Shown: positions 8,875-17,153, counted from the stretch's first letter. The stretch is 64,000 bases of DNA from Bacteroidales bacterium SW299 (GCA_019550975.1 SDWH01000010.1:1-64000), one strand, 5' to 3'. The notes: a model not told the origin generated them from the letters alone. Program-made: numbers and translations.

Positions 8875-8948
8875 AGCATATCTCCTTTTTTTCCATAAAA
8901 CAGCATGAAGATACGCAAAGTTCACAAAAATAAAAAGAGTGTCCGTTT

Positions 8949-10199
8949 TTATTCGGATGCGGAAGGAAGGTAACGTTCCCACCCTGCGGCCTGATACCAG
9001 GCTATCGAAGCACGATAATATTCATCCCATGAATCCTTGATTCCACGGTCGGGGAAGTACATGCCGATGCCGCAGAAACGGTTTTCGTCAACCGTCACGC
9101 CTTCAAATTCATACGCGGCCCCCGAGAGGCAGGCTTTTGCCGCAACAGCTTCATTGAGAGCCGACTGAATGTTTTCGGGTATCTGCCCGCTGTTCAGCAC
9201 ACGGAAAAAATCACCGACATCAAAAGAGAAATTCTTATAGCTCTTCACTCCATACTGCTGTATGTCATTTTCGTAATCCAGATCCGAAAGTTCCGACTTG
9301 TATGTTTCCAGACCTGCACCCACGGCATTCGCCAGTCCCGCAGCCTTGGAACAGTCGACCAATGCGCATGTACCCCACGCATTGTTTTCTTTGTTAAACG
9401 AAATAAAATCAGTGCAAACCTGAGAAAATCCGGAAGCTGCACCATAAAGATAAGGCAGCACCCGATGGTAAGGAAAACCCAAAACAGATGTTTCCATCAC
9501 CGATCCGATAAGATAATCAGTCGCTTCACGCAATTCATAAGCCACCTCTGCGGTGCCCATCATGCAGGCATCGAAAAGAAGAAAATCAAGTTTCTGCGAA
9601 AAGCTGGAAAGAAGCACATCCGCCAGTTCCGGAAGATTGATACTGTAGCCATTGTCGTCACCGAATGCTTTCGACTGCACCGACTTGCTTCCTTCTATCC
9701 AGCTTGAAGCATGAGAGCCGAAAATCAGTCCGTAGCTTTCGGAAGGAGCGGCTTCCTGCATGTCCAGAAACACCTGGCGCATCACCTGAGGATCGACAGC
9801 CACATACGAATTGTCTGAAGGATACACTTTCTTTCTGGCAATCTCCACCACCTCGTCAAAGCTGACATTTTCGCCCGGCGAAGGCAGTCCGTTCACATTT
9901 CCGCTTCCGTCACTCACAAACTCCATCAGCGTCGGACCGTCGAAAGTCGCATCGTTTGAACGGGGACGGTAATAAACCAGCAGCGTACAAGTATCTGTCA
10001 TGGACGACAAGGCTTCATACATCCATACGACATTGTCCTCCAAATAAGTGTTCAGGTTATTGTTTGCCACCAGATAAGCCAGCACCGTGCGCCCCTTCCG
10101 CATCACAGGCTTGCCTTCCGGAATTTCATTCGAGCAAGAGAAAGTCAGCGCTCCTGCCAGCAAGACACACAAGACAGACCAGACCTTCAGCTTCACCAT
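8949..10199 (-). CDS. clostripain-family (C11) cysteine peptidase, lipoprotein
   Basis: A 416-residue predicted lipoprotein (lipobox LTFSC, Cys at about 22). The caspase-like fold of C11 peptidases is marked by the catalytic dyad: His in LIFGSHASSW (about 163) and Cys in LLFDACMMG (about 212). The N-terminal RTVLAYLVANNNL segment is also typical. C11 enzymes cleave after Arg or Lys and often activate themselves. Here the usual HGxG after the His strand is replaced by HASS. The start ATG (10199) overlaps the stop codon of the small upstream gene by 7 bases, so translation is probably coupled. A TTG start at 10205 is less likely. The substrate is unknown. Confidence 0.88.
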   Translation of the reverse strand: MVKLKVWSVLCVLLAGALTFSCSNEIPEGKPVMRKGRTVLAYLVANNNLNTYLEDNVVWMYEALSSMTDTCTLLVYYRPRSNDATFDGPTLMEFVSDGSGNVNGLPSPGENVSFDEVVEIARKKVYPSDNSYVAVDPQVMRQVFLDMQEAAPSESYGLIFGSHASSWIEGSKSVQSKAFGDDNGYSINLPELADVLLSSFSQKLDFLLFDACMMGTAEVAYELREATDYLIGSVMETSVLGFPYHRVLPYLYGAASGFSQVCTDFISFNKENNAWGTCALVDCSKAAGLANAVGAGLETYKSELSDLDYENDIQQYGVKSYKNFSFDVGDFFRVLNSGQIPENIQSALNEAVAAKACLSGAAYEFEGVTVDENRFCGIGMYFPDRGIKDSWDEYYRASIAWYQAAGWERYLPSASE

Positions 10200-10603
10200 T
10201 CCCAATCAGGCTTTTCAAATTTGAATTCAGGATCCACTCCCAGAATCACAAGCGAATTCCCTTTCTTGTAGTTTTCCTTCAGCTTGGCAATTTCTTTTTG
10301 CAGGCTTTTCTGCTTTCTGTTGAAGAACATGAAGCAGGTGCGGTTTTTTCCTCCCTGTTTCTGTTCAAGATAGTCTTTCAGCTGAATGCTGTAGGCCGCA
10401 CGGTTCACCAGCATTCCGTTTCCGTCGACAGAAGCACTGTCCAGATACTGAATATCTGTAAAATAGACAAGCGAATCAGTGAACGACGCCGACACTCCGG
10501 CAAGATAAACCCCATATTTTTTCTTATCCTTCGGCTGCTTTCCTACGGCAGACACTGCCAGCAAGGCCATGAAGAAGAAACAAAGAAACTTTGTATAACG
10601 CAT
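10193..10603 (-). CDS. small secreted protein coupled to the C11 peptidase
   Basis: A 136-residue protein of a kind I do not recognise. Residues 1-21 form a signal peptide without a lipobox Cys. The mature part starts with a Lys-rich stretch (KQPKDKKKYG), then beta-strand-like sequence YGVYLAGVSASFTDSLVYFTDIQ, and ends with a Lys-rich helix (about 100-117) and a short tail ending in WEW. Its stop overlaps the ATG of the clostripain-like gene, so the two are made together. Lys-rich linkers would be targets for a peptidase that cuts after basic residues, so a substrate or partner role is possible but only inferred. Confidence 0.75.
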   Translation of the reverse strand: MRYTKFLCFFFMALLAVSAVGKQPKDKKKYGVYLAGVSASFTDSLVYFTDIQYLDSASVDGNGMLVNRAAYSIQLKDYLEQKQGGKNRTCFMFFNRKQKSLQKEIAKLKENYKKGNSLVILGVDPEFKFEKPDWEW

Positions 10604-10689
10604 AGTTCAATTCATTTAAAAACAGGTTACAAAAGTAAGCATTTCATGCATAAATACCGAAACATGGAATGAAAATTAACAAAATAAAA

Positions 10690-10726
10690 GGAGAGTGCAT
10701 CAGAACATGAATTTGATGCACCCTCC
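10690..10726 (-). terminator. intrinsic terminator of the sigma factor gene
   Basis: On the minus strand GGAGGGTGCATCA (10714-10726) pairs with TGATGCACTCTCC (10690-10702) over 13 positions with one G-U pair, followed by TTTTATTTTG. It begins 29 bases after the sigma factor stop codon. Confidence 0.8.
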
Positions 10727-10755
10727 TTCATTCCTTTTCGGAAACCGAACCTTTC

Positions 10756-11616
10756 TTATCCCAAATAAGACTTGAGCAGCTTGCTACGAGAATTTTGTCT
10801 TAACCTTCTGATAGCTTTTTCCTTAATCTGGCGGACACGCTCACGTGTGAGCCCGAATTTGTCGCCGATTTCCTCCAACGTCATTTCCTGCGTGTTGATA
10901 CCGAAAAACATCTGGATGATCTCCTTCTCCCTTTCGGTCAGCGTAGAAAGTGCTCTGTCGATTTCCTTCGAAAGTGATTCATTAACCAAGGAACGGTCTG
11001 CCATCGGAGAATCGTCGTTTACAAGCACATCCAGCAGACTGTTGTCTTCTCCTTCCACAAAAGGAGCGTCAACCGAAATGTGACGGCCGGACACCTTCAG
11101 GGTATCCGAGATCTTGTCTACCGGAATCTCCAGCTCGTCGGCCAACTCTTCAGGCGACGGACGACGCTCATTTTCCTGCTCGAACTTGGAGAAAGCCTTG
11201 CTGATCTTGTTCAACGAGCCTACCTGGTTCAAAGGCAGACGCACAATGCGCGACTGCTCTGCCAGAGCCTGCAAGATAGACTGGCGGATCCACCACACCG
11301 CATAACTGATAAACTTGAATCCACGGGTTTCATCAAATTTTTCAGCGGCTTTAATCAGCCCAAGGTTACCTTCGTTGATCAAGTCAGGCAAGCTGAGTCC
11401 CTGATTCTGATACTGTTTGGCTACTGATACGACGAAACGCAAGTTTGCGCGCGTAAGTTTTTCCAATGCTACACGATCTCCTTTACGGATACGCTGAGCG
11501 AGTTCTACCTCCTCCTCTACAGTAATCAAATCTTCACGACCAATTTCCTGCAAGTACTTGTCCAGAGATGCGCTCTCTCGGTTAGTGATACTTTTGGTAA
11601 TCTTTAATTGTCTCAT
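10756..11616 (-). CDS. rpoD: primary RNA polymerase sigma factor (sigma-70 family)
   Basis: A 286-residue sigma factor that directs RNA polymerase to housekeeping promoters. Region 1.2 is near the N terminus ([20 protein letters not shown]). Region 2 is [13 protein letters not shown]...[15 protein letters not shown] and the -10 recognition helix [13 protein letters not shown]. Region 3 covers about 140-205. Region 4 has the helix-turn-helix [24 protein letters not shown]. The short length, without region 1.1, is normal for the Bacteroidetes primary sigma, which recognises TAnnTTTG. I chose the ATG at 11616 because the 15 extra residues of the longer frame are not conserved sigma sequence. A terminator follows. 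Confidence 0.93.
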   Translation of the reverse strand: MRQLKITKSITNRESASLDKYLQEIGREDLITVEEEVELAQRIRKGDRVALEKLTRANLRFVVSVAKQYQNQGLSLPDLINEGNLGLIKAAEKFDETRGFKFISYAVWWIRQSILQALAEQSRIVRLPLNQVGSLNKISKAFSKFEQENERRPSPEELADELEIPVDKISDTLKVSGRHISVDAPFVEGEDNSLLDVLVNDDSPMADRSLVNESLSKEIDRALSTLTEREKEIIQMFFGINTQEMTLEEIGDKFGLTRERVRQIKEKAIRRLRQNSRSKLLKSYLG

Positions 11617-11638
11617 TCTATATAAAACGATTTGGGTA

Positions 11639-11646
11639 CAAAGATA
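11639..11646 (-). promoter_or_regulatory. -7 element before the sigma factor gene
   Basis: TATCTTTG on the minus strand is a perfect TAnnTTTG match, 22 bases before the ATG at 11616. No clear TTTG lies 19-21 bases upstream of it. Confidence 0.4.
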
Positions 11647-11755
11647 CAATTTTTTCATCAACGGGAAGACTTATTTCAAAAGTTTTTCCAAACTTTTCAC
11701 AAAAAAGCTGCCGTTTCCCTTCTGCAAACTCCGTGCCTTCCCATATATTGCAGCA

Positions 11756-11793
11756 GAAGGCGTGCCGTGAGCTGTCACCACATGCACGCCTTC
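11756..11793 (-). terminator. hairpin after htrA
   Basis: GAAGGCGTGC (11756-11765) and GCACGCCTTC (11784-11793) are a perfect ten-base inverted repeat 55 bases beyond the htrA stop codon. No T-run follows on the minus strand, so it may act as an mRNA 3'-end stabiliser or a factor-dependent terminator. Confidence 0.5.
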
Positions 11794-11847
11794 GCCTGTT
11801 TTCCCTCAAAGGAGGAAGCTGTTATCCTCTATTTTACCTTCCGATTG

Positions 11848-13347
11848 TCATTCGCCCTGCGACAGGTCAACGGCATAGTTGGCACGTTTGCCTGACGGAT
11901 AGACACCCGTCATGAACAATACCTGGTCGGGCGACTGAGAAGCCTGCTTCATCACTTCTTCCAAGTCTTCAACCGTACGCAACTGCTGTCCGTTTGCCTT
12001 CAATATGATGAATCCTTTACGGATGCCGCTCTCTTTCATGCGTCCGTCGCTCACTCCGGTCACCTGGACACCGTATCCCAAGTTCAACTGACGCTTGAGT
12101 TCGTCAGGAACTGCACGGAAGGCAGCGCCCAGAATCTGCATGTCAGCTTTCTTTACAACCTTCGTATTGCCTTGAGCGTTCTTCAGCGTAATCGTAAATT
12201 CCTTGTCATTCCGCTCTCTGAACACTTTCACTTTCACCTTGTCGCCCGGACGCTTCTCGGCAAGAACACCTTGCAGGCTGGCCATTGTTTCAATCTTCTT
12301 GCCGTCGAGGGCAATGATCACATCGTTTTTCTTCAGTATGCCCGCGGCCGAACCTTCTTCCTGCACTTCTACTACCTGAACGCCATAGCCGATGCCCAGC
12401 TCCTTCTGTTCCTTGCGGATTTCATCCGGATAGCTTTCCTTGCCCATGTCACGTCCGGCAATGCCCAACAGCGCACGCTGAACAGTTCCATACTGCTTCA
12501 AATCGGTCACCACCTTGGTCATGATGCTTGTCGGTATTGCAAATCCGTAACCCGAATAAGCGCCCGTAGGCGAATACAGCATGGCGTTGATGCCTATCAG
12601 CTCGCCGCGCGCATTGACCAGCGCGCCTCCACTGTTTCCCTGATTGATAGCCGCATCAGTCTGAATGAAAGACTCCACATCGTTTGCACCCAGTCCGCGC
12701 GCTTTCGCACTTACCACACCTGCGGTTACGGTAGATCCCAAATTGAACGGATTACCCACGGCAAGCACCCATTCGCCAACCTTCAGGTTATCAGAGTTCC
12801 CGACCGGAATAGCAGGGAAGTCATCACCCTCAATCTTGACCAGAGCCAAGTCGGTTGTTGCGTCCGTACCGATCACACGCCCCTTCATCTCACGGCCGTC
12901 ATGCAGCTTCACGTTGATTTCATCAGCCCCGTCAATCACGTGATTGTTCGTAACGATGTAACCGTCTTTCGAGATGATTACCCCCGAGCCGAAACCGCGC
13001 TGCTCCGGAGTCTGGATCTGACGCTGGCGTCCGCGTCCGTCACCGAAAAAGAAGTCGAAGATGTCCGGCTGGGACTCAACCACCTGCGTCTTGCTTCGCT
13101 GAACAGCCATGATGTGCACCACCGAGTTCAAAGAACTTTCGGCGGCCTTTGTCAGATCAACAGGCTGCATGCTCGAAGCATCCAGTGCAGCCGTGCGCAG
13201 CGGCATCGCCGCATCGAAAGCCTGGTAAAACGAAGCGTTTGCCGAAGTGTTCTTCTGCATCACAGCGTATGCCGTCACTCCAGCCACTCCTGCGCTGACA
13301 GCAATTACGGCCGCAGCACCTATCGCGAATTTAGTTGTTGTTTTCAT
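11848..13347 (-). CDS. degQ/htrA: Do/Deg-family periplasmic serine protease (HtrA)
   Basis: A 499-residue envelope protease-chaperone that degrades misfolded proteins. An N-terminal hydrophobic segment (about 7-30) exports or anchors it. The chymotrypsin-like domain has the triad His136 (VTNNHVID), Asp166 (TTDLALV) and Ser239 (QGNSGGAL). Two PDZ domains follow, about 285-380 and 395-495, each with a conserved Gly-rich binding loop (LGIGYGVQV and LNLGYGVQV). Length and two PDZ domains match DegP/DegQ. Which of the two it functions as cannot be told. It lies upstream of the sigma factor gene in the same orientation, with a hairpin and a separate -7 element between them. Confidence 0.93.
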   Translation of the reverse strand: MKTTTKFAIGAAAVIAVSAGVAGVTAYAVMQKNTSANASFYQAFDAAMPLRTAALDASSMQPVDLTKAAESSLNSVVHIMAVQRSKTQVVESQPDIFDFFFGDGRGRQRQIQTPEQRGFGSGVIISKDGYIVTNNHVIDGADEINVKLHDGREMKGRVIGTDATTDLALVKIEGDDFPAIPVGNSDNLKVGEWVLAVGNPFNLGSTVTAGVVSAKARGLGANDVESFIQTDAAINQGNSGGALVNARGELIGINAMLYSPTGAYSGYGFAIPTSIMTKVVTDLKQYGTVQRALLGIAGRDMGKESYPDEIRKEQKELGIGYGVQVVEVQEEGSAAGILKKNDVIIALDGKKIETMASLQGVLAEKRPGDKVKVKVFRERNDKEFTITLKNAQGNTKVVKKADMQILGAAFRAVPDELKRQLNLGYGVQVTGVSDGRMKESGIRKGFIILKANGQQLRTVEDLEEVMKQASQSPDQVLFMTGVYPSGKRANYAVDLSQGE

Positions 13348-13597
13348 ACTTTTATTCTGTTTAAAATGTTAATTTAGTCAGTCTTTTAACTTTTCATTTG
13401 CTAAAGTAGAACAAAATCCATACGGTTGTACTCCTGATTGCCTCTTTTTTCCGTCTTTTAACAGAGGCCGCAAAGCGATTAACCGCAGTTAACTGCCAAT
13501 TCTGCCAAATTTACATTCGTTATCAGTCATTTTTGCCCCGTCTGACAAATCGGCACAATACCTGAGAAAAGACGGACATCCGGAACACATTCTATAA

Positions 13598-13681
13598 ACC
13601 ACGATGTCGTTTGCAGAAACCACAGCGTTGTTTGCAGAAACCACGATGCCGTTTGCAGAAACCACGATGTCGTCTGAAGTT
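13598..13681. repeat. 21-bp tandem repeat, 4 copies
   Basis: Four adjoining 21-base units begin at 13598, 13619, 13640 and 13661. The core is CCACGATGTCGTTTGCAGAA after one A. Units 1 and 3 differ at one base; unit 4 diverges at its 3' end. The same core reappears with a 21-base period at 27255-27338. Confidence 0.85.
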
Positions 13682-13758
13682 CAGAAGCCGATATTCTGAA
13701 GCACGCAGCCGCAGCAAATATTTTTCATCCGTCAGGCCCGCGATTCGTTTTATTTGCG

Positions 13759-13766
13759 TACCTTTG
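13759..13766 (+). promoter_or_regulatory. -7 element of rnpB
   Basis: TACCTTTG fits TAnnTTTG exactly and lies 8 bases before the predicted 5' end of the RNase P RNA, the right distance for a start site. A -33 TTTG is not clear. Confidence 0.5.
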
Positions 13767-13773
13767 CAGAACC

Positions 13774-14142
13774 AAAGAAGCAGTCGGCCGGTCTGTCGCT
13801 GATGCCTTTACGGCAGAAGAGGAAAGTCCGGGCAACGCAGAGCATCCTACTTCCTAACAGAAAGCTGTCCGCGAGGGCGGAGTAATGCAGAAGAAAACAA
13901 CCGCCTCCTAACCGGGAGGTAAGGGTGAGAAGGCGGGGTAAGAGCCCACCAGCCGCACAGCGATGTGCGGGCTGTGCATCTTAGGAGTTGTAAGGTCATG
14001 TAAACCGGCATCAACGAGGGTTGCTCGCCCCACGTCGGAGGGTAGACCGCTGGAGCCTGCCGGTGACGGCAGGCGTAGATAAATGACAGACGCCCCTGCT
14101 TGCAGGGTGACAGAACCCGGCTTACAGGCCGTCTGCTTCTTT
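13774..14142 (+). ncRNA. rnpB: RNase P RNA (M1 RNA), type A
   Basis: The catalytic RNA that removes 5' leaders from pre-tRNAs. The ends pair to form helix P1 (AAAGAAGCAG at 13774 with CTGCTTCTTT at 14133-14142). Universal core segments are present: GAGGAAAGTCCGGGC, AGAGCCCACCAG, AGGGTAGACC and the 3' ATAAATGACAG followed by ACAGAACCCGGCTTACAG. The length of about 370 nt is usual. A T-run follows directly. Ends are estimated from the P1 pairing and could shift by a few bases. Open frames crossing this locus are artefacts. Confidence 0.95.
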
Positions 14143-14174
14143 TTTTATGAAAAATACCCAAACGTATCGGAAAA

Positions 14175-15488
14175 ATGAAAATCGCCCAAATCTGGAGATT
14201 CCTGACGTATGACATCTGGCGCATCACGGAAAGCGAAGTGACAAAAAGCACCTACGCGCTCTACAACATCATCAAGACCGTATACATCTGTATAACCCGG
14301 TTCGCCAACGACCGGCTTATCAACAAGGCTTCGGCCCTTACCTACAGCACCCTGCTTGCCATCGTGCCGATTCTGGCCGTGCTGTTCGCCATCGCGCGCG
14401 GATTCGGGTTCGACAATGTCATGGAAGAGCAGATCAAAAGCAACTTCGGAGGAAGTCCGGAAGCGGCGGAAGCCATCCTTTCGTTCACACAATCTTATCT
14501 GGCGCAAACCAAAAGCGGCGTATTCCTGGGCTTCGGACTTGTCTTGCTCTTCTGGACGGTGATCAATCTGGTGATGGAAATCGAAATCACCTTCAACCGC
14601 ATCTGGGAGGTGAAACGCCAGCGCTCGGTTTACCGGCAGATCACCGACTTTTTTTCAATGATACTGCTGGCGCCGATCCTCATCGTCGTTTCGGCGGGAC
14701 TCTCCATCTTCACCACCACGACATTGAAAGAAATGGAGGACTTTGCCCTGCTGGCTCCCATATTCCAGTTTCTCATACGGCTTATACCTTATATATTTAC
14801 GTGGTTCATGTTTACGGGGCTTTACGTGTTCATGCCCAACACAAAAGTAAGGTTCAAGCATGCGCTGGTTGCCGGAATCATCGCCGGAACCGCCTTTCAG
14901 GCGTTTCAGTACCTCTACATCAACAGCCAGCTGTGGGTATCGAAATACAACGCCATCTACGGAAGCTTCGCGGCCCTTCCTCTCTTTCTCCTCTGGCTGC
15001 ACATCTCATGGACCATCTGCCTTTTCGGCGCCGAACTCACTTATGCGGGGCAGAACATCAAAAGTTTCAACTTTGAACAAGACACGCGCAACATCAGCCT
15101 GCGCTACCGCGACTTCATCGTGATTCTGATCATGTCGCTCATCACCAAGCGCTTCGAAAAGAACGAGCCGCCATATACAGCCATCCAGCTTTCGGAAGAA
15201 AACCAGATTCCTCTGCGGCTGACCCGAAAAATCCTCTACCTCCTGCAAGAAACCGGAATCATCCACGAAGTGGCAAACGACAAGAAAAGTGAAGAAACGG
15301 CCTACCAGCCTTCGATAGACATCAACCAGCTGAGCGTGGGAATGGTGCTGAACCGGCTCTATACAAAAGGCTCTGAGAATTTCAAGATAGACAAGGACAA
15401 AGTGTTCAGCAGCGAATGGAAAATCCTGACGGAATCAAGAAACGAATATTATTCAAAAACCTGCAAGGTATTGCTGAAAGACCTGTAG
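14175..15488 (+). CDS. YihY/BrkB-family integral membrane protein
   Basis: A 437-residue inner-membrane protein of the family once misnamed ribonuclease BN. The family core spans about residues 40-300 with six to seven hydrophobic segments and the conserved NDRLINKASALTYSTLLAIVP start, GSFAALPLFLLWL and ISWTICLFGAELTYA. A C-terminal soluble part (about 330-437) looks like a winged-helix domain (IPLRLTRKILYLLQETGII), found in some relatives. Its molecular role is not established. Only about 32 bases separate it from the 3' end of rnpB, so it either relies on transcription through rnpB or has a promoter inside it. The gene end faces riboflavin synthase. Confidence 0.88.
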   Translation: MKIAQIWRFLTYDIWRITESEVTKSTYALYNIIKTVYICITRFANDRLINKASALTYSTLLAIVPILAVLFAIARGFGFDNVMEEQIKSNFGGSPEAAEAILSFTQSYLAQTKSGVFLGFGLVLLFWTVINLVMEIEITFNRIWEVKRQRSVYRQITDFFSMILLAPILIVVSAGLSIFTTTTLKEMEDFALLAPIFQFLIRLIPYIFTWFMFTGLYVFMPNTKVRFKHALVAGIIAGTAFQAFQYLYINSQLWVSKYNAIYGSFAALPLFLLWLHISWTICLFGAELTYAGQNIKSFNFEQDTRNISLRYRDFIVILIMSLITKRFEKNEPPYTAIQLSEENQIPLRLTRKILYLLQETGIIHEVANDKKSEETAYQPSIDINQLSVGMVLNRLYTKGSENFKIDKDKVFSSEWKILTESRNEYYSKTCKVLLKDL

Positions 15489-15536
15489 GACAAACTCCTG
15501 CAGGCCTTTCAGCCCAACCGCACAAACCTGCGGCCC

Positions 15537-16142
15537 TTATTTTGTCAGCTGCATCATCCGGCTCAGATACTTGCCGATGATGTCAAACTCAATGTTGACC
15601 ACACTCCCCACTTCCAACGTATGGAAATTCGTATGCTCATAAGTATAGGGAATTATAGCCACCTGAAAAGTATCCTCTGTCGGATTGCACACGGTCAGGC
15701 TCACCCCGTTCACGGTTACCGAACCCTTGTCAACAGTAAAATAACCGCGCTTTGCCATTTCCCGGTCAAACTCATACCGGAAAGTGTAATACCAGCTTCC
15801 TTCCGCATCCTCCTTGGCAATGCAGGTCGCCGTCTGATCCACATGCCCCTGCACGATGTGTCCGTCCAGACGGCCGTTCATCATCATGCTTCGTTCCACA
15901 TTCACCTTATCGCCCACCTTCAGCAGTCCGATGTTCGAACGCTCGATGGTTTCTTTCATGGCAGTCACCGTATACGTGCCGTCCTGAATGCAGACCACAG
16001 TCAGGCACACCCCGTTGTGAGAAACACTCTGGTCAATCTTCAATTCATCCACAAACGAACATTTCAACGTAAGATGCAGGTTTTCCTGCTCCTTTACAAT
16101 CTTTACTACTTCAGCGTATTCTTCTACTATTCCCGAGAACAT
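15537..16142 (-). CDS. ribE: riboflavin synthase, alpha chain
   Basis: A 201-residue cytoplasmic enzyme that converts two 6,7-dimethyl-8-ribityllumazine into riboflavin and a pyrimidine by dismutation. Two lumazine-binding repeats are clear: MFSGIVEE at the N terminus with SHNGVCLTV, and GHIVQGHVDQTA with VNGVSLTV in the second half. Length is normal (about 200). It is the only riboflavin gene in the window, and no FMN riboswitch is visible upstream. The gene after its upstream neighbour's terminator suggests it has its own promoter in the AT-rich 16143-16172 stretch, but no consensus was found. Confidence 0.95.
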   Translation of the reverse strand: MFSGIVEEYAEVVKIVKEQENLHLTLKCSFVDELKIDQSVSHNGVCLTVVCIQDGTYTVTAMKETIERSNIGLLKVGDKVNVERSMMMNGRLDGHIVQGHVDQTATCIAKEDAEGSWYYTFRYEFDREMAKRGYFTVDKGSVTVNGVSLTVCNPTEDTFQVAIIPYTYEHTNFHTLEVGSVVNIEFDIIGKYLSRMMQLTK

Positions 16143-16169
16143 AATATATTATATTTTGATTATTTGAAT

Positions 16170-16193
16170 ATAAAAACCGGCACGAGCAGCCGG
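16170..16193 (-). terminator. intrinsic terminator of the 68-residue gene
   Basis: On the minus strand CCGGC and GCCGG enclose a seven-base loop and are followed by TTTTTAT. It begins five bases after the small gene's stop codon. Confidence 0.65.
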
Positions 16194-16198
16194 CAACC

Positions 16199-16405
16199 TC
16201 ACTTTTTCGGAATCGGCCTGCTCCACACGGTCTTTCCCTCCGAACTCACAACCGATATTGTTCCGCCCGCATAATCGTCGATATACGTGTTTCCCTTTAC
16301 CAGCATGTCTTCGGCCATGTGAATGGCCTTTTCCGACGAACGGATAGCAAATCCTTTGTTGTCGCTCAAACGACCGTCAGAAAAATAAATGTCATAAGTT
16401 TCCAT
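16199..16405 (-). CDS. hypothetical small protein
   Basis: A 68-residue soluble protein that I do not recognise. It starts METYDIYFSDGR, has a central helix-like part (SSEKAIHMAEDMLVKGN) and ends in beta-like sequence GGTISVVSSEGKTVWSRPIPKK. There is no signal peptide or membrane segment. The ATG at 16405 is preferred over the frame opening at 16504, since the added residues are low-complexity. A good terminator directly after the stop codon supports it being a real transcribed gene. Confidence 0.7.
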   Translation of the reverse strand: METYDIYFSDGRLSDNKGFAIRSSEKAIHMAEDMLVKGNTYIDDYAGGTISVVSSEGKTVWSRPIPKK

Positions 16406-16502
16406 AACTATCTTTTTACCGTATAAAAATTCGGGGACAAATATATAATTACATCCTTTCAACACAAAATAAAATCGGGAAAAAGCGGAAAGAAAAAGAC
16501 AC

Positions 16503-16534
16503 AAAAAAAGAGAAACCAGTGTAACTGACCTCTC
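16503..16534 (-). terminator. terminator of the tRNA cluster
   Basis: On the minus strand an eleven-pair stem (16524-16534 with 16510-16520, three G-U pairs, loop TAC) is followed by seven T residues. It starts 14 bases after the last tRNA. Confidence 0.75.
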
Positions 16535-16547
16535 AACAAATTGACCG

Positions 16548-16620
16548 AGCGGAAAACGAGACTCGAACTCGCGACCCTAACCTTGGCAAGGTTATGCTCT
16601 ACCAACTGAGCTATTTCCGC
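16548..16620 (-). tRNA. tRNA-Gly (GCC)
   Basis: A 73-base cloverleaf with acceptor GCGGAAA/TTTCCGC, anticodon loop TTGCCAA and T loop TTCGAGT. It differs from the three other Gly copies at both sides of anticodon-stem pair 27-43 (U-A instead of C-G). It is the last gene of the cluster. CCA is not encoded. Confidence 0.97.
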
Positions 16621-16645
16621 ATCATGAAAAATACGACTAGCTATG

Positions 16646-16718
16646 AGCGGAAAACGAGACTCGAACTCGCGACCCCAACCTTGGCAAGGTTGTGCTCTAC
16701 CAACTGAGCTATTTCCGC
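16646..16718 (-). tRNA. tRNA-Gly (GCC)
   Basis: A 73-base cloverleaf with acceptor GCGGAAA/TTTCCGC and loop TTGCCAA, identical to the copies at 16850 and 17154. CCA is not encoded. Confidence 0.97.
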
Positions 16719-16725
16719 AACAAAG

Positions 16726-16806
16726 TGCCCAGAACAGGACTCGAACCTGCATGCCTCTCGACACACGCACCTGAAACGTGCGCGTCTACCATTCCGCCAC
16801 CTGGGC
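16726..16806 (-). tRNA. tRNA-Leu (CAG)
   Basis: An 81-base tRNA with the long variable arm of class II tRNAs. Acceptor GCCCAGG/TCTGGGC, discriminator A, anticodon loop TTCAGGT. Identical to the copy at 17030. Confidence 0.95.
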
Positions 16807-16849
16807 ATTACGGCCTTTCGGCCTATCAGCGCAACACTTTGGCTGATTG

Positions 16850-16922
16850 AGCGGAAAACGAGACTCGAACTCGCGACCCCAACCTTGGCAAGGTTGTGCT
16901 CTACCAACTGAGCTATTTCCGC
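16850..16922 (-). tRNA. tRNA-Gly (GCC)
   Basis: A 73-base cloverleaf, anticodon loop TTGCCAA, identical to the copies at 16646 and 17154. Part of the downstream duplicated unit. Confidence 0.97.
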
Positions 16923-16938
16923 AATATTCATTTTTTCG

Positions 16939-17023
16939 TGAAGGAAATGAGACTCGAACTCACACGACATAAATTGTCACTACCCCCTCAAAGTAGCGCG
17001 TCTACCAATTCCGCCATTCCTCC
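16939..17023 (-). tRNA. tRNA-Leu (GAG)
   Basis: An 85-base class II tRNA with acceptor GGAGGAA/TTCCTTC, discriminator A, anticodon loop TTGAGGG and a long variable arm. It sits between the two Gly-Leu units. Confidence 0.95.
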
Positions 17024-17029
17024 AATAAG

Positions 17030-17110
17030 TGCCCAGAACAGGACTCGAACCTGCATGCCTCTCGACACACGCACCTGAAACGTGCGCGTCTACCATTCCG
17101 CCACCTGGGC
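17030..17110 (-). tRNA. tRNA-Leu (CAG)
   Basis: An 81-base class II tRNA with anticodon loop TTCAGGT and long variable arm; identical to the copy at 16726. Confidence 0.95.
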
Positions 17111-17153
17111 ATTACAGCCTTTCGGCCCATCAGCGCAACACTTTGTCTGATTG

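Larger units (their letters stand above)
13348..13773. other. gene-free interval between htrA and rnpB
   Basis: No coding frame here resembles a protein. It holds a perfect 12-base palindrome GCAGTTAACTGC (13485-13496), a minus-strand TAAATTTG (13506-13513) that could be the -7 element of htrA about 160 bases from its start, the 21-bp tandem repeats (13598-13681) and the plus-strand promoter element of rnpB. Confidence 0.6.

Noticed and set aside
8875-8948. Metal-regulator operator before mntH
   Set aside because: No convincing inverted repeat of the Fur or MntR type was found in the 74-base gap.
13598-13681. CRISPR-like array
   Set aside because: The 21-base units are directly adjacent with no unique spacers, and no cas genes are present.
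13847-14251. A 134-residue minus-strand frame
   Set aside because: It is read through the RNase P RNA gene, which explains the sequence fully.
16143-16198. FMN riboswitch before riboflavin synthase
   Set aside because: The short gap has only a terminator hairpin and AT-rich sequence, with none of the conserved FMN-aptamer segments.
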